A stretch of 64,000 bases of DNA, taken from the NCBI GenBank assembly GCA_001599715.1, contig BCHU01000005.1, positions 992,001-1,056,000 on the forward strand, in the 5' to 3' direction. This stretch comes from Phaeotremella fagi (taxonomy: Eukaryota > Basidiomycota > Tremellomycetes > Tremellales > Phaeotremellaceae). Position numbers and translations under genes: made by a program. This document shows, piece after piece, positions 36,355-48,315 of this stretch; within the stretch, counting starts at the first letter, position 1; the number at the start of each line of letters is the position of its first letter. A model generated the notes under the pieces. The model made no database searches, was not told the DNA's origin, and was given only the letters and a program-made list of their open reading frames with translations.

Positions 36355-36741
36355 ATGGATTCAGGCAGTAAGGACAAGAGCACCGAAACCTCCAGCGACA
36401 GCCACTGCAACAAAGGCGACGAACCCAGCAGCAGCTCGAGCAATGTCGAAAGTAGTACAGTGCAAGGCGAGGGAACCGAGAAGGAAGAGAAGAAAGGTCC
36501 TGGTGGGCTTAACGAACATCTAAGAACAGTAACCACAAAAAAATACTCTGATAAGTGGTACCAAGAGAGTGGTTGGGGACGGAATAAGACCGATAGTAAA
36601 CATCTACAGACAGATACCTGGCGTCAGACAGGACAAAACACCGAGAAAGGCACCGCTGGTGGTACCGCTTACTACCACGGAGTTTGGGAGTCCGAAGCAG
36701 ATATAGAACAACGAATGAAGGATGCAGGGATGCACGGATGA
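36355..36741 (+). CDS. Small hydrophilic protein, gene C of the shared-promoter trio
   Basis: 128 residues, one exon. Ser/Lys/Glu-rich first half (MDSGSKDKSTETSSDSHCNK), then GGLNEHLRTVTTKKYSDKWY, WGRNKTDSKHLQTDTWRQTG, and a more ordered end YYHGVWESEADIEQRMKDAG. The leader just before the ATG matches that of gene A (CAACAGAAACCAGAATC). Overall composition is hydrophilic like a disordered stress protein, but no family is recognised. Together with genes A and B it forms a promoter-sharing set in one direction. Confidence 0.58.
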   Translation: MDSGSKDKSTETSSDSHCNKGDEPSSSSSNVESSTVQGEGTEKEEKKGPGGLNEHLRTVTTKKYSDKWYQESGWGRNKTDSKHLQTDTWRQTGQNTEKGTAGGTAYYHGVWESEADIEQRMKDAGMHG

Positions 36742-37075
36742 GCCTCTGAGGTGATCGGGTTACAGTATGTGGTGTTTTGGTATGGAAAGTAGAGCGAGTT
36801 GCGGGTCACGAGTTTTATATCGTATGCAATGATGTCAGGTGAAAAAGGATCGTGTTTCAGGCAAAGAGCAATTTGGATACTTCATTCGTTCCACCTGTCC
36901 AACCTTCAACCAGGTAAATTCAGCGAATGACATGTGACGTCCGCCTGCATCAATAGGTTTGTCGCTGAGAATGAAAATTCCTTTCTGATAATCAGCTTTC
37001 GCTCAAACCAACAAAAGGTATTGAGTAATTCGTGTTCCTTCCCCATTTCAATTATCTGCATGCCAATCTATCACT
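36742..37075. other. Convergent intergenic region
   Basis: It separates gene C from the 3' end of MDE1. Nothing recognisable. Confidence 0.45.
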
Positions 37076-38393
37076 TTAAGCATCACCTTCCAAAGGTAAT
37101 TTAGCCAACAACATTTTCGTAGCCATTTCGAAAAGATAATCCAAACATTCAGCTTGAGTTTTGGCTTGTTCCCAAGTATTACCTAAAAGAGGTGGAGTTA
37201 GTGAGCCCCGCGAAAGAGATCGGAAGGAGTAAAGTAACTCACCCCAAACATAAACACCATGACGTCTAACAAGAATAGCCGGAGCACCAGGGAATTTCTC
37301 CATTGCCTAAAGTGGTCCATTAGTTCTACAAAAACATGAATGTTGAGATCGAGATAGTGCCATACCGCAGCCATGCCCTCCGTTAGATCCTCTTCATCAG
37401 CTGTATTCTCAATAACAGGGATTTCGAGTGTATCGTAGAAAGCCAAAGTTTTTCCTGTCCCACCGATCCTGACACCTTTAATCATTTCTTGGTGTGACAT
37501 CCTGAATGATTCTGCGTGTCTTGGTAGGAGGAGGGTTAGGAGGACTGGATTGATGATGGATCAGTAATAGATAGCAAGTGAATTGTGTAGGGAAACCCAC
37601 CGGCATGTTGTGAATGTGTATGAATACATGCACCAGCTTCTCTCATCGTGAAAGCATTCCAGAAAAGTGGTGTACAAGCTGATTCTTTGAGTCCCTAGTA
37701 CTGCAATCAGCATCTTAATCAGATCAACGAGTAGGTAAAGATTAACCAACCTTCTTACTTGGGATACGTAAGAAATCTCTTTGAGATCCAGGACGAGGTA
37801 CTGAAGATTGAGCGAAGGGGAGGACGAACATGTGTTCGGGTTTTATACGTTCTTTCTGAACACCTGTTGGGTTGTTAGGATTACATTGATGTAATGGTTC
37901 GAGTAGACTTACCTGATGGAGCTAGGTAGACGAGATCGCTGTGGGAGTAGTCAAGTTTGAATTCTTTTATATGCTTCGATACTTACCCACTCCTTATACT
38001 GATACCTATTTGATGTCAGCTCGCCATCGTTCAACGCTCGCGGTGGTCCAGCTCACCTCCACCAGTTCCAGTTACCCATCCAAGTTCTAAACAATCATCA
38101 GTTGAAATCACAGTGCACTACCCCATAGAACAACTGACTATAGAATTCTCTACATAACTCAGGAATCAGATTCGCAGGCTAAACACAACCATCAGCCAAC
38201 TACAACCAACAAATCAAGAAATCCACCATACATGTTCGGGATCATCACTTTTAACTAAATCCTCAACGTCAACTTCCTGAGTATCTGACGTCTCTGTTGC
38301 TAAAGCGGTTACACCGCTTAAATCAAGATTTGGGTTTCCTGGTAGAGGAGTTTGTTCGGTTGATTTTGACATGTATTTGTTGATGAATGGCAT
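37076..38393 (-). CDS. MDE1: Methylthioribulose-1-phosphate dehydratase
   Basis: A multi-exon class II aldolase-fold enzyme of the methionine salvage pathway. It removes water from methylthioribulose-1-phosphate. Seen motifs: [20 protein letters not shown] and GGGISIR near the start, the zinc-binding [38 protein letters not shown] with [14 protein letters not shown], and the third zinc His in [19 protein letters not shown]; the end is [10 protein letters not shown]. All three expected zinc His residues are present. The start at 38393 is the first in-frame ATG; a second one at 38372 ([16 protein letters not shown]) is possible. Likely cytosolic. GTGGCA sites about 80-100 bp upstream resemble the GCCAC element before other genes here. 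Confidence 0.9.
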
Positions 38394-38592
38394 GATAAAA
38401 AGAATATGTATTAACCTGCACTGAGTGTTTCTTTAAGCACGTCAAGGTCAGCTTTTTTGTTATTGTATCAGTGGCAACGTTTGTGGCACAGACATACTTG
38501 TACTTGGTGGTATAACATATATTTCATCATTAATCGTTCAATTCTACTAACATATATCTATCTACGTCATATCATATCTAACCAAACCTATA

Positions 38593-40240
38593 CTACCCTC
38601 TAGATCTAACCAATAAAGCCAATCCAGCTCCTAATGTCCCAGTAGCCCAAAAAGGTAATCGGTTTATAACAATCGAAACGAAAGTGACACCTATAATCAA
38701 AAGTGAAATACTCTGTTCATCGATCAGACATGTCTTTACACAGTGACTTGTTTGAATCGACTTACAACTAAAAGTTTAAACACCAAACTACCTGGAGAAG
38801 TTCTGAAGACGTTTTTGGAGACATCTCGGAGAAAGGCGGTAAGCGATCCAGTCTTTTGCCATGTGCTATTCGAGTTTGTAAGCTAAAAACTCTTATTCAA
38901 ATAGCTTACTTTTCTTTTTCCAACCGTGTATGTATCTTCCCCGACCACTCCGTGCTCAGCGCATCATATTCCTCTACCGTTGCAATCAATGGATCTTTGT
39001 CATCAGGAAAAAGGATAGCGTTTCCGGGTCTGAACAGGACGTGTGTCAGCTCTGCTCATACGACAACAATATCCACTTACCCATTTTCCAAACCGCCTGG
39101 ACGTGTGGACGCGTATACAATCGCCCTAGCTACGTTATCAACGGGGACCAAGGGTATCCCAGCCAGTACTACTTTTGTAGCAGGTTTGAGAATAGGAGTA
39201 TCTGTTGAAGAGTGTTAAGAGGGCCGACCATTTCATGAAGTAGAACCCACCAGAAAAAAATGGACAAATCGTGTAACATCTAAAATGAAACTTCAGCTGA
39301 TTTTTCGCTATCAACCAGAATTGGACGTACTGGAATCCAGCTTTATCACCCTTCCCCTTCAAATCTTCACAAACACCCTTCCAATATCCCATCGTAGCAT
39401 GTTTCGAAATACTGTATATAGACTGCCAATACACTGATCAACAACCATAACGCAAGCGAGGAGCATCACACCACTTACCGCTGCTGGTATACCACCCAAG
39501 CCTCCCATACTAGCCAAAAGAACCAGTTTCCTTCCGACCCCATTTTTGATATCCGGATGACTCTCCCAATATTCCTGAGCCATCTTTGAAGTCGATAACA
39601 ATCCTTCCCAATTGACTGCATATGTGATATTCCTAGGTTCACGTGGATGAGCAGGTTTATTTCGAGTTCCAGCTACGACAATAATGAGTATGAGACGTGC
39701 CTATGGTTGTGATGTCAACCCACCGACTTCCATATCTTTTTCAAAATGATCGTCCAAGGCTACACCTGCATTCGCTACCACTATATCAGGCGGTCGTCCA
39801 TAGGTAGTAATAGACCATTCGAAAGCTGAACGAAGTGATTCAGGCTTGGTTACATCAGTCGGATCAGGTGGGGTGGTACATTCTCTAAACAGGACGTTAA
39901 CAACATGGTAGATGGAAAACTGAAACGTACCCATCGAGTTTCCTCAGTAAAGCAAGGGTTTTGGATATTGCTTTGACGTTCAAATCAGCAATCAAGACGT
40001 TGGCACTATGGTCGTTTCATTAGACTGACCCTGAAGTAAGAGGTAATAATCTACTTACCCATTTTCTGCGAAATACAAGGCCGCGTTTTGACCGAATCCT
40101 GATGCACCCCCTACGTATGATCAGTGAGCTTTGAGGAGAGGGAAATGAAGCTCGTACTGGTACATACCAGTTATGAGAATAACAGACTCTTTCAGGCTAG
40201 ACCCTTGAGATAGGAGGGAAGAGATTGGAAGATCTTTCAT
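38593..40240 (-). CDS. Short-chain dehydrogenase with C-terminal membrane segments
   Basis: Multi-exon. N-terminus MKDLPISSLLSQGSSLKESV, then ILITGGASGFGQNAAL (cofactor Gly motif), ANVLIADL, the long variant ending PDIVVANAGVALDDHFE (NAG motif), and the catalytic segment ASMGGLGGIPA with YSISKHATMGYW (Tyr-x-x-x-Lys). After the Rossmann part, APATKVVLAG-like LAGIPLVPVDNVARAIVYAS follows. The C-terminus is hydrophobic (VFKLLVSISLLIIGVTFVSI and FWATGTLGAGLALLVRSRG), suggesting one or two membrane helices and an ER or lipid-droplet location. The general layout recalls hydroxysteroid or hydroxyprostaglandin dehydrogenase-like fungal SDRs; the substrate is unknown. It runs in the same direction as MDE1, about 200 bp upstream. 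Confidence 0.82.
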
Positions 40241-40752
40241 TAGTGATTGGGTTAAGGATATATACCATCTACCAAGGGGAGATTAGATTAGATTAGTTGG
40301 ACAGTGTTATACTGTAGATGCGTAAATTGTGTAATCCCCCCATTTAAGGAGGACATTGGTCTATGGAAGTGGCTCAGTCTGATGTAAAAAGCAGTCCAGT
40401 GCCGAACGTCAACTGGGTTATCTTTTGCCTCCGGGTCAATTGATGCATGCTATGGGTAGTGAGGAGTGGCATGGACTACAGAAAGAGTAGTGCCTTCCGA
40501 CTTTTACTGACATTATTCCCGATAATTCTGCAATCTTCTTATCACTCTTTACCCGTCTTATGCTCGATCCTTTGATCTGACTTACACAGTGTCTCTCAAG
40601 TTCCATTCTCCTTACTACGCTCCACAATAGAAGGCGTTGGATAGTAGCATAGAAAAGGTAGGATTCATGCCCTTCTTAGTCTTTCATTTCTGATAATTCC
40701 TACATTATTCTAAAATTACCTACTGTCCAATCAAAGAAAATCCTTCCTCGTC
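40241..40752. other. Divergent intergenic region
   Basis: About 510 bp between the SDR and the orphan gene. GATTAGATTAGATTAG-like short repeat near 40283-40298. No gene seen; an ORF at 40436-40627 (-) has no support. Confidence 0.45.
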
Positions 40753-42516
40753 ATGAGTAGTCGCAACGAGACTATCGATCAACATTCCCAACGAATTACC
40801 ACTCCCATCACTCTAGACAGTTTTGAGAAAGATGATGAAAGTGAGTCCAAAGTTGATCAATTACACTTGAGAATATAGGACTAACTGTAAATCATCTCCG
40901 CCACTTTAGATATCGCATCCACCATGATAGTACCTCGTCATGTCTACGAGAAAACGTATATGATCGATCCCGAAGGTCATCCACTAACCCCACTCTCTTG
41001 GTTCGATCCACATTTGGTTGGACCGTTTTCTCGTGATGATCCGACCCCGTTGACAGCGGAAGAAAGAAGCAACAAGATCTCAAACCTGATTGATTCCAAT
41101 TATTCGTCAACCGGTACGTTACTTGTGATCAGCGACGGTCAATTCGATGACCGTAAGACCGTCGAGGCGATTATCGACAAGTGGAAAGAAGAAGGTTATC
41201 GAGGAGAGATCGTTGTAGTTGCTAGCCAGCACTATATGAGAAGCGAACCAGATACGTTCGAACCATTCAAAGGTTTAGTCGAACTTCAATTAGACTCATC
41301 ACTCTCAGAGCTGAAGACAATAGGTTTCACGTTGATGCCAGGTACATCTTTCACAGGCGAGGAGTCAGAAGCGGCAAGAGACCTCAAAGTCGCTGGTGAA
41401 GTCGAACAGTTAATCAGAAAACGCTACATGATTAAGAATCTCACCAGCAGTGTTCTACCAAATATGTTCACCGACGACTTTTTGGCTAGATGCGACCTTT
41501 ATGAGCAATCAGCGGTTACTGCATGGATACCCGGTGGAAGTAGAAATATCTCAAATCAAAATCTCAACTCGAAGGCACATGATTCTCTGATGGCTCGGTT
41601 AAGAGAGAAGAATGTACCAGTCTTATTCGTTCATGGTACAACCATCGGTCTTCCTGGTACACTACGAGTTCTATCTGGTCTAGATGGAAGTGCCAGAATC
41701 CTAGCAAGTAAGTGTAGAAGTGAGGTCGAACGTGAACATCTTCAAAGAGGTATTTGGTTTGGTTGGGATCTCGACAAACAATGGGTCGCTCATGCCAATC
41801 AACAACTAGCTGGAACAGATGGGGAAACGGCATGGAAGAACGCATCTGACTGTTTCGAGCGATGCTATAAGAACCTTGGTGGTGAGAACGTTGAAGCTAG
41901 ACGTGCTGGACTCGCGCAAGGGAAGAACGAATTCAGCGAAACAGCACCAACCACAGTCCAGCTATCTCCACTCACACTCTTGCCGTGTATCGAGGGCAGG
42001 AGTAGAACAATCTTGGATGGATCTTTCGCAGACTTTGCTTCAGTTTGCACTCTCGAACCCAAAAATCTCATCTTTGCCCAATTCGAGGCTGAAGATCCAA
42101 TTGTCAATTCAGACGGCACTATCATAGGTCATTCAACACTTCGCGCCAGTAACAGCTTCGATGCTCCGTACTACGTCTGCAGCAAGGTTGAACCAGATTT
42201 CTTCAACAAAGTATACGATCGCATATCAACCACAAATGAAGGTGTAAGTGGGTTCCCACTCATTGATGAGACGGTAGCAGAAGCTTGGGCACCTCACAGT
42301 AGATATATGATAGAACAATTGGAAGAATGTTACAAGAATAAAGATAGAATTCCTTCCGCCATCAACCCAGCACCACCAGAAAGAAGTTGGGAACAATACA
42401 TCACAGACTCGATAGAATTCTACAAGAACGGTCCTGCCACTGTTCTTTGCAGATCTATCGCGCCTCATGCTTTCGAGAACGGATGGGAAGTTGGATCAGG
42501 TGTGACCGTATCGTAG
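40753..42516 (+). CDS. Orphan 564-residue protein, unknown
   Basis: Exons 40753-40840 and 40910-42516. No family is recognised. The protein is rich in charged residues and looks globular and soluble. An N-terminal Rossmann-like stretch (GTLLVISDGQFDDRKTVEAI, RGEIVVVASQHYM) is followed by LMPGTSFTGEESEAARDLKV, a segment VPVLFVHGTTIGLPGTLRVL, and IWFGWDLDKQWVAHANQQL. The end is SIAPHAFENGWEVGSGVTVS. No signal peptide or membrane helix is seen. Only one intron in 1.7 kb, very near the 5' end, is unusual among its neighbours. The VLFVHGTT motif recalls lipase or hydrolase strands but no catalytic triad can be assigned. Function cannot be given. Confidence 0.75.
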
Positions 42517-42985
42517 ACTTCTCGGGGGGATCAGTTGATGTTCGGAAAATTTAAGTTAGGGATCGATGTTTATACACAAATGAATAAGTTATCTTGATTT
42601 AGCTTTGAGAGCTGGAACGCGGAGTCCCTCACAAACGAACTGTAGACCTCACTGTTGTGCGTGAGGTCACAAACTGAATTTGCATAGCCACATCCATCAA
42701 CGAAACGCAATCATACTGTACATTTCACTAGTGAAAACACCATCTGACTTACCAAGTTTCCATAATGAATGATATTCAGTTGATCGTCGACTAAGATGTG
42801 TTCCACAATTCTGAGTCATCCCAAATATCTTCCTCATAAATCCAACCTCAAAACATGAACCGATGTTGGAGGGGCACCGAGGTATCTAACGGTTACGTAA
42901 ACATACATCTCGATCTCCCTCCACCCTAGTCCCTCCCTCAACTCATCATCACCACCACCACAGCAGTGATCGATCATTCCAAGAT
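42517..42985. other. Intergenic region before LIG1
   Basis: About 470 bp, with the LIG1 promoter. CTCCCTCCACC-type pyrimidine tract near 42915-42940 just upstream of the start. Nothing else seen. Confidence 0.45.
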
Positions 42986-45900
42986 ATGCCTCCAAAAAGG
43001 CAAGGAAAAGACAAGGACATATCAAATTCAACCAACAAAAAGCTAAAGACAAACAACACCAAGTCAACATCCACCGCCCAAACTTCTTTAGATTCCTTCT
43101 TTCCCTCTCCCAACAAATTCAAATCCAAAGCTGAACGTCAACCAAGCGTCATAAGCTTTGTGGACTCTGATGAAGATGAGCCTGTTGTACATCATGGTCA
43201 AGGTGAGATCAAGGTAGAAAATGATGAAGATATGGCTAGGAGGCTCGCGAAGGAATGGGCTGATGAGAACCATCCTAAGAAGTCTGGGGTTAATGGTATC
43301 GATGGGAGTTCATCCAAAGGGAAGGAGAAGGAGGTAGAGGTGGTTCATTCCATCGTAGATGACGATGATGAAGACATCCAAACGATCAAGGAATACCCTG
43401 ATCTTAAAGAAGGGATCAACGGTTCCAGCTCCAGTAACTTCAAAACATCACCAAATCCGATCAAAGATGAAAAGCCAATCAGACCAATTGCTTCGATATT
43501 TTCGAAACCAGCCGAGTCACCATCAAAGAATTTGGTTAACGCTTCAAAAGCTGATGTCAAGCCCATGATGTCACCAATGAAATCTCTCACATCTAGTACG
43601 ATGACCGAACCGGTGGATCCAATTGATTTCGATGTCGATGCGTTCTTGTTCAAACCTCATTTGATCGATGTTACCAAATGGCCAAAAGGCAGATTACCTT
43701 ACAGTATCTTAGTTGGAGTCTATGTTCAAGTCTCAAGTACAAGGAGTAGATTGAAAATAGTCAGAGTACTCACCAAGTAAGTTGTGTTGTTGTGCTTCGA
43801 CCTAATCATTCAGTTTCCTACATCTACTCCTAAAAGTCTCACCGATCGATCTCCCACCATCACTCTACCTTCTCTCAAATCACTTACTCCCTTCCTATCT
43901 CCCCTCAGAACTAGGTATCGGCCATCAAATCCTAACAAAAGCAATCCAAGAGGTTTCAGGCTCAACACCGAAAGATCTTCGAAGGTTATGGCAGAAATAT
44001 GGTGATGTAGGGGACGTAGCTTATGAGGCTAAATCGAATTTGAAAACTTTGGTCAAACCTAATATCTTACTTGTTGGGGATTTGTATACCAGGTTGCTGG
44101 GTATTATCAAGGTTAAAGGCAGCTCTAGTGGTAAAATCAAAGGTGATGCTGTTAGGAAGATGATGGTTCAAGCTAGAGGTGAGGAGATGAGATTTTTGGT
44201 TAGAAGTTTGGTTGGAAATTTAAGAGTAGGTTTGAGAGCAGTTTCAGGCGTATGGAATAATTGCTGATTTCGCAAACAGATTGGAGCTGTTCGGTTGGTA
44301 CGTATTCCTCTTTTATGGGATACTGCAATACTGAAGGAAGTCTTAGACCCTCCTCACATCCCTCGCCAGAGCGACAGCACTTTTGCATTGTCCCTCGGAT
44401 CTCATCAATGCTGTCAAACCTATACCAGAAGCACCACCGAAGGCTGAAAAGGGAGCTAAAAGGATACCTAAACCCAAAATCGAACCCGATCCAGCTCGCG
44501 AACAAGTTGAAACCGTTTGTGTCGAAGCTACAAAGATAGTCAGGAAGGTTTACGTTAGACATCCTAATTACGGTGATTTGGTCAAGGGATTGGCAGGAGG
44601 TGGGGTAGAAGGATTAGAGGAAAGAGTTCCAGTCAGTGTTGGTGGGTTTCATTCTGTTGATGATTTTCTATCACTCCTTATACAACTTAGGAATCCCTTT
44701 ATCACCGATGTTGGGGTCTATTACGCGCAGTCTGAATGAGGTTTTCACTCGTCTTGGAACGTTACCTTTTACGGCTGAAGCGAAACTTGATGGTCAGAGG
44801 GTACAGATACATGCTAGATTGAATGGACCTGAAGGTGAAGATGACGGAGGTGGACGATGGGTAGAGGGAGAAGACGGTAGCAGAGTTTGGGTAAGGTTGT
44901 TCAGTCGGTAAGTCAAGTCACTCGTATAACGAAGAATGAATTACTGAATGTAGTAGGCACCTAGAAGACATGACGGAAAAGTATCCAGACGTCTGTCAAC
45001 TTGTCTTAGTAATTTTGAATCGACCTATCGAATCGCGTCAACCATTTTCCAAAATCTCATCAGAACCTTCCAAGAAACTATTGGATCTTCTTGAAACGAA
45101 TCGATTGACTTCTTTCATCATTGATGCTGAGATCGTGGCTATCGATAAGGATACAGGTGCACATCGAACTTTCCAAGAACTTTCCAACAGGGCTAAGAAG
45201 GATGTTAAAGTGGAAGATATAAAGGTTATCGTTGGAGTGTTCTCATTTGATCTGATGTTGTTGAACGATACTGTGGGTAACACTTAAACCTGATATTCAA
45301 GTACTAAGAACCATTAGCCACTCCTTGATATACCATTTTCCCATCGTCGACATCTCCTTCGAACCCTCTTTCAACCTCTTTCACCCCAAGATCCGACCCT
45401 AGCCAGATTCTCACACGTCGAATCAATAGATTCAACAGATTGTCTAGACACTCCATCAGAGATCCAGTTGTTCTTTGAAAAAGTCGTTGAACAGAAATGT
45501 GAAGGTTTGATGGTGAAACTGTTGGAATCTGGTGAAGGGGTGACTGGTGATGACGAAGAAGACGACGAAGAGATTAGTACAGGTGACGGTGGAGCTAAGA
45601 AGAAAAGTAAAAAAACTGGGGGGAATAGAAAAGCTTTACCTGCTACTTATGAACCTGATCAACGATCTCAAGGTTGGTTGAAAGTCAAGAAAGGTGAGGT
45701 GGTTTCGTTGACGTGTTAATGTCATAGCTAATGACAAATGTTTTCAGATTATCTAGAAGGTTTAGGTGATTCATTGGATCTTGTTCCTATAGGAGCGTGG
45801 TGGGGACAAGGTAGAAAAGCAGGCTGGTGGTCACCAATCCTGTTAGCCTGTCATAACCCGGAAACAGGAGCTTTGGAAGCTGTATGTAAATGTATTTCAG

Positions 45901-46445
45901 GTGAGTCGAGTCTTTTTTGACTTGGGATTACTTCCATACTAACCGCATTTTGTGCTTAGGATTTACAGACGCGTTCTATAAAGATCTGTTGATCCGTTTC
46001 CCACCTGAAGGGATGCCTGAGAAATGTAACAAGATGTCCACACTTGGATATTACGAGACTAACGGTTTAAGACCTGATGTATGGTTTGAACCGAGTGAAG
46101 TATGGGAGATCCGAGGTGCTGAGTGAGTGACTGATTTTGGCTCTCTTACAAAGCTTAGAGAAACTGACCAAATTTAGTATAACACTTTCACCGGTTTATC
46201 CAGCAGCTTCAACTGAACTAGGTTCAGAGCGTGGTTTATCAGTCCGATTCCCCAGGTTCATAAAACGAAGAGAAGATAAAAGTTGGGAGGAAGCTACGAC
46301 GTCTGAACAATTCGCTGAAATGTATAGGAAACAGATGAGGGAGGCTCCTAGTAAAGTTGATGTTGAGTTACCGATGAAAATCGATTCAGGTGAGGAATTG
46401 CTTGATAACGATGAAGAGGGAGATGACGACGACGACGTGGAATGA
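42986..46445 (+). CDS. CDC9: DNA ligase I (ATP-dependent)
   Basis: Multi-exon. The N-terminus is disordered and basic, with a clear PCNA-binding box QTSLDSFF at residues 32-39. The middle holds the ligase DNA-binding domain (PYSILVGVYVQVSSTRSRLK to GEEMRFLVRSLVGNLRIGAV). The adenylation domain carries the active-site Lys in TAEAKLDGQRVQIH, then IIDAEIVAID and CEGLMVKLLE; the OB domain ends with motif VI, LSVRFPRFIKRREDKSWEEA, which fixes the C-terminus. An acidic/Lys-rich loop of about 45 residues interrupts the adenylation domain. The enzyme joins Okazaki fragments and completes base-excision repair in the nucleus and possibly mitochondria. The tail ends in an acidic run. It converges on DPH7 with only about 10 bp between stop codons. 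Confidence 0.95.
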
Positions 46446-46455
46446 TGGATTGAGG

Positions 46456-48013
46456 TTAACCTTTCCAGATATGCATCAAATGATCGTAGAACGAACAACT
46501 AGCTATCAAGCTTTGACCATTGACCATTCTAGAACTCCAATCGCATCCATAAGCCAAACTCTCGTGTTCATCAAACCGAGTCACGACGGACCAACCATCG
46601 CCAGAAACCAATCGACTCCCTTCAGCAGATTCTACAACTGTATCTTCATCAACCGATTGTCTGTATTCATCCCATGTAGATCGATCCTGATCAACGTCAA
46701 CATCGACTACCTTGAATCCATCATGCATACATGCAATCAGTATTTCGTTTTTCCTGATTGGATGAAATTTCGTTCGCCAGACCCCTCCACCTGTTGGGAT
46801 GTGGATAAATGGTTTCTTTAGGTTTCGGGTATCGAATAATCGTAAGGTGCAATCGTAACTTCCTACTGCTAGTAGGTTCTCGGTATGGGGACTGGATGTG
46901 ATGGTGGTTACACCTGCTGTGAAGCTATCGACAAACCAAGTATTTAGATGCAGTTGTTGAGGGCGGTGAACTTACAATTTGACTTACTTTTTGTTCATCC
47001 CGGACGGTCGGTATGGTGCCCTAACATCCCATTGTTTCAACACGCAGTCGTCACCACCTAAAATCAACTCCATCAGTTGAGGTTCAAGCTAACCACAATC
47101 TAGAAGAACATACCAGACCAAACGACGTTTTTCAACCAATAATCCCAACTCGTTATCCACGGTTCATATTCATGTGCCTTCCACGATTGAGTGACCATAT
47201 ACCCCGATTCTGATTCTTGGACAAGTGATAAATGACCTGATGAGAGGGAAGTGATGAGTTTGGATGATGTTGATTCGCTACGTGCACAATTAGCTAAAAA
47301 TTTCGTTGGTTTGACCTACCTGTCACGACACCAGTCTAACGATAAACATAATATCTTTTCATCAGCTATCGATATCGATTGACTTGATTCTAATAATTTC
47401 TAACGTGATTCAGTCAGTCTAATCAATTGAAAAGTAGACGGTGTTCAACTTACGGTGTCTTTGTTCAAACTAAACAGTCTAATATGTCCTTTAGCATCTG
47501 CGACCCCTAAAACTGGATTTCCACCGTCGAGTCTCGGTGACCTAAACACAACATTCAATTTCAGATATGATATCGAAAGAAAAGAAAGAGGATCACCATT
47601 TAGCATCGAGGATAGCTGGAAGTTCGATTCTTTGTAATTCGGTTCTAAGCAATGAAAGTCTTAGTTAAAACGATAAATGACCAAAATGAACATACAAAGA
47701 ACCATCATCGTCAACCCTGAATAAATACAATCTACCAACTCTCTCTGTAACCGGTGAACTGTCGTTTTCAATCTCATCGTCATCGTCATCGTCCACTTCC
47801 TCACTTTGTGCTCCAGCTCCAGATTGAGAATTAGACTCTGGTTTGATGATTTGATAAGTTCCACAAACGAAGATATCGTCGTATCCCTCAATCGGACAGA
47901 ATTCTATACAATCCGCCGAATAGATTGTATCGAATTTGGAGAGTGAGGTAGCTGCGTGTGTGTCCTCGTTAGTTCATCCAGATACCTTTTGAAATATATT
48001 GGTTACCTTGCAT
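46456..48013 (-). CDS. DPH7: Diphthine methylesterase, WD-repeat protein Dph7
   Basis: A multi-exon gene. The N-terminus is MQATSLSKFDTIYSADCIEF then EGYDDIFVCGTYQI, followed by an acidic linker and WD-type blades, LYLFRVDDDG, GGNPVLGVADAKGHIRLFSL, FGGDDCVLKQWDVR-type (here GGDDCVLKQWDVRAPYRP) and SYDCTLRLFDTRN. The diagnostic Dph7 segments GGGVWRTKFHP, ILIACMHDGFKVVDVD and HESLAYGCDWS are all present. Dph7 removes the methyl ester from diphthine methyl ester on elongation factor 2 so that the amide can be added, the last step in diphthamide synthesis. The first exon encodes just MQ plus one base. Likely cytosolic. The gene uses the opposite strand to LIG1. Confidence 0.9.
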
Positions 48014-48315
48014 TATATGATTAATTGCTGGAAAAGTAAATGGTTAGAAACGAAATTTATTTTGGTTGTCGTTGGACAGTTGGAGTGGAGGCTAGTTTCG
48101 TGGCAAAGGTCCGAAATATTTGAGAGGTAACGGAATTGGATAGGATAGAAATTCATCATATGGTATATATAAAAGTCAAGAGAAATCTAAATCATAAATG
48201 AAATTAAGCTACAGTGTATATAGAAAACGAAGGAGAAACCTCTCAAGTCATCCTCCATCTATCAATTCTAAGCATCGTCAAATCAGATTTTCACCGGGGT
48301 GAAGGCCGTTTCGAT
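48014..48315. other. Intergenic region between DPH7 and the membrane-protein gene
   Basis: It holds the DPH7 promoter, with GTGGCAAAGG (GCCAC on the gene strand) about 90 bp upstream, and the 3' end of the next gene. Confidence 0.4.

Noticed and set aside
40436..40627. 63-residue minus ORF in the divergent region before the orphan gene
   Set aside because: Short, no motif, lies in a promoter region.
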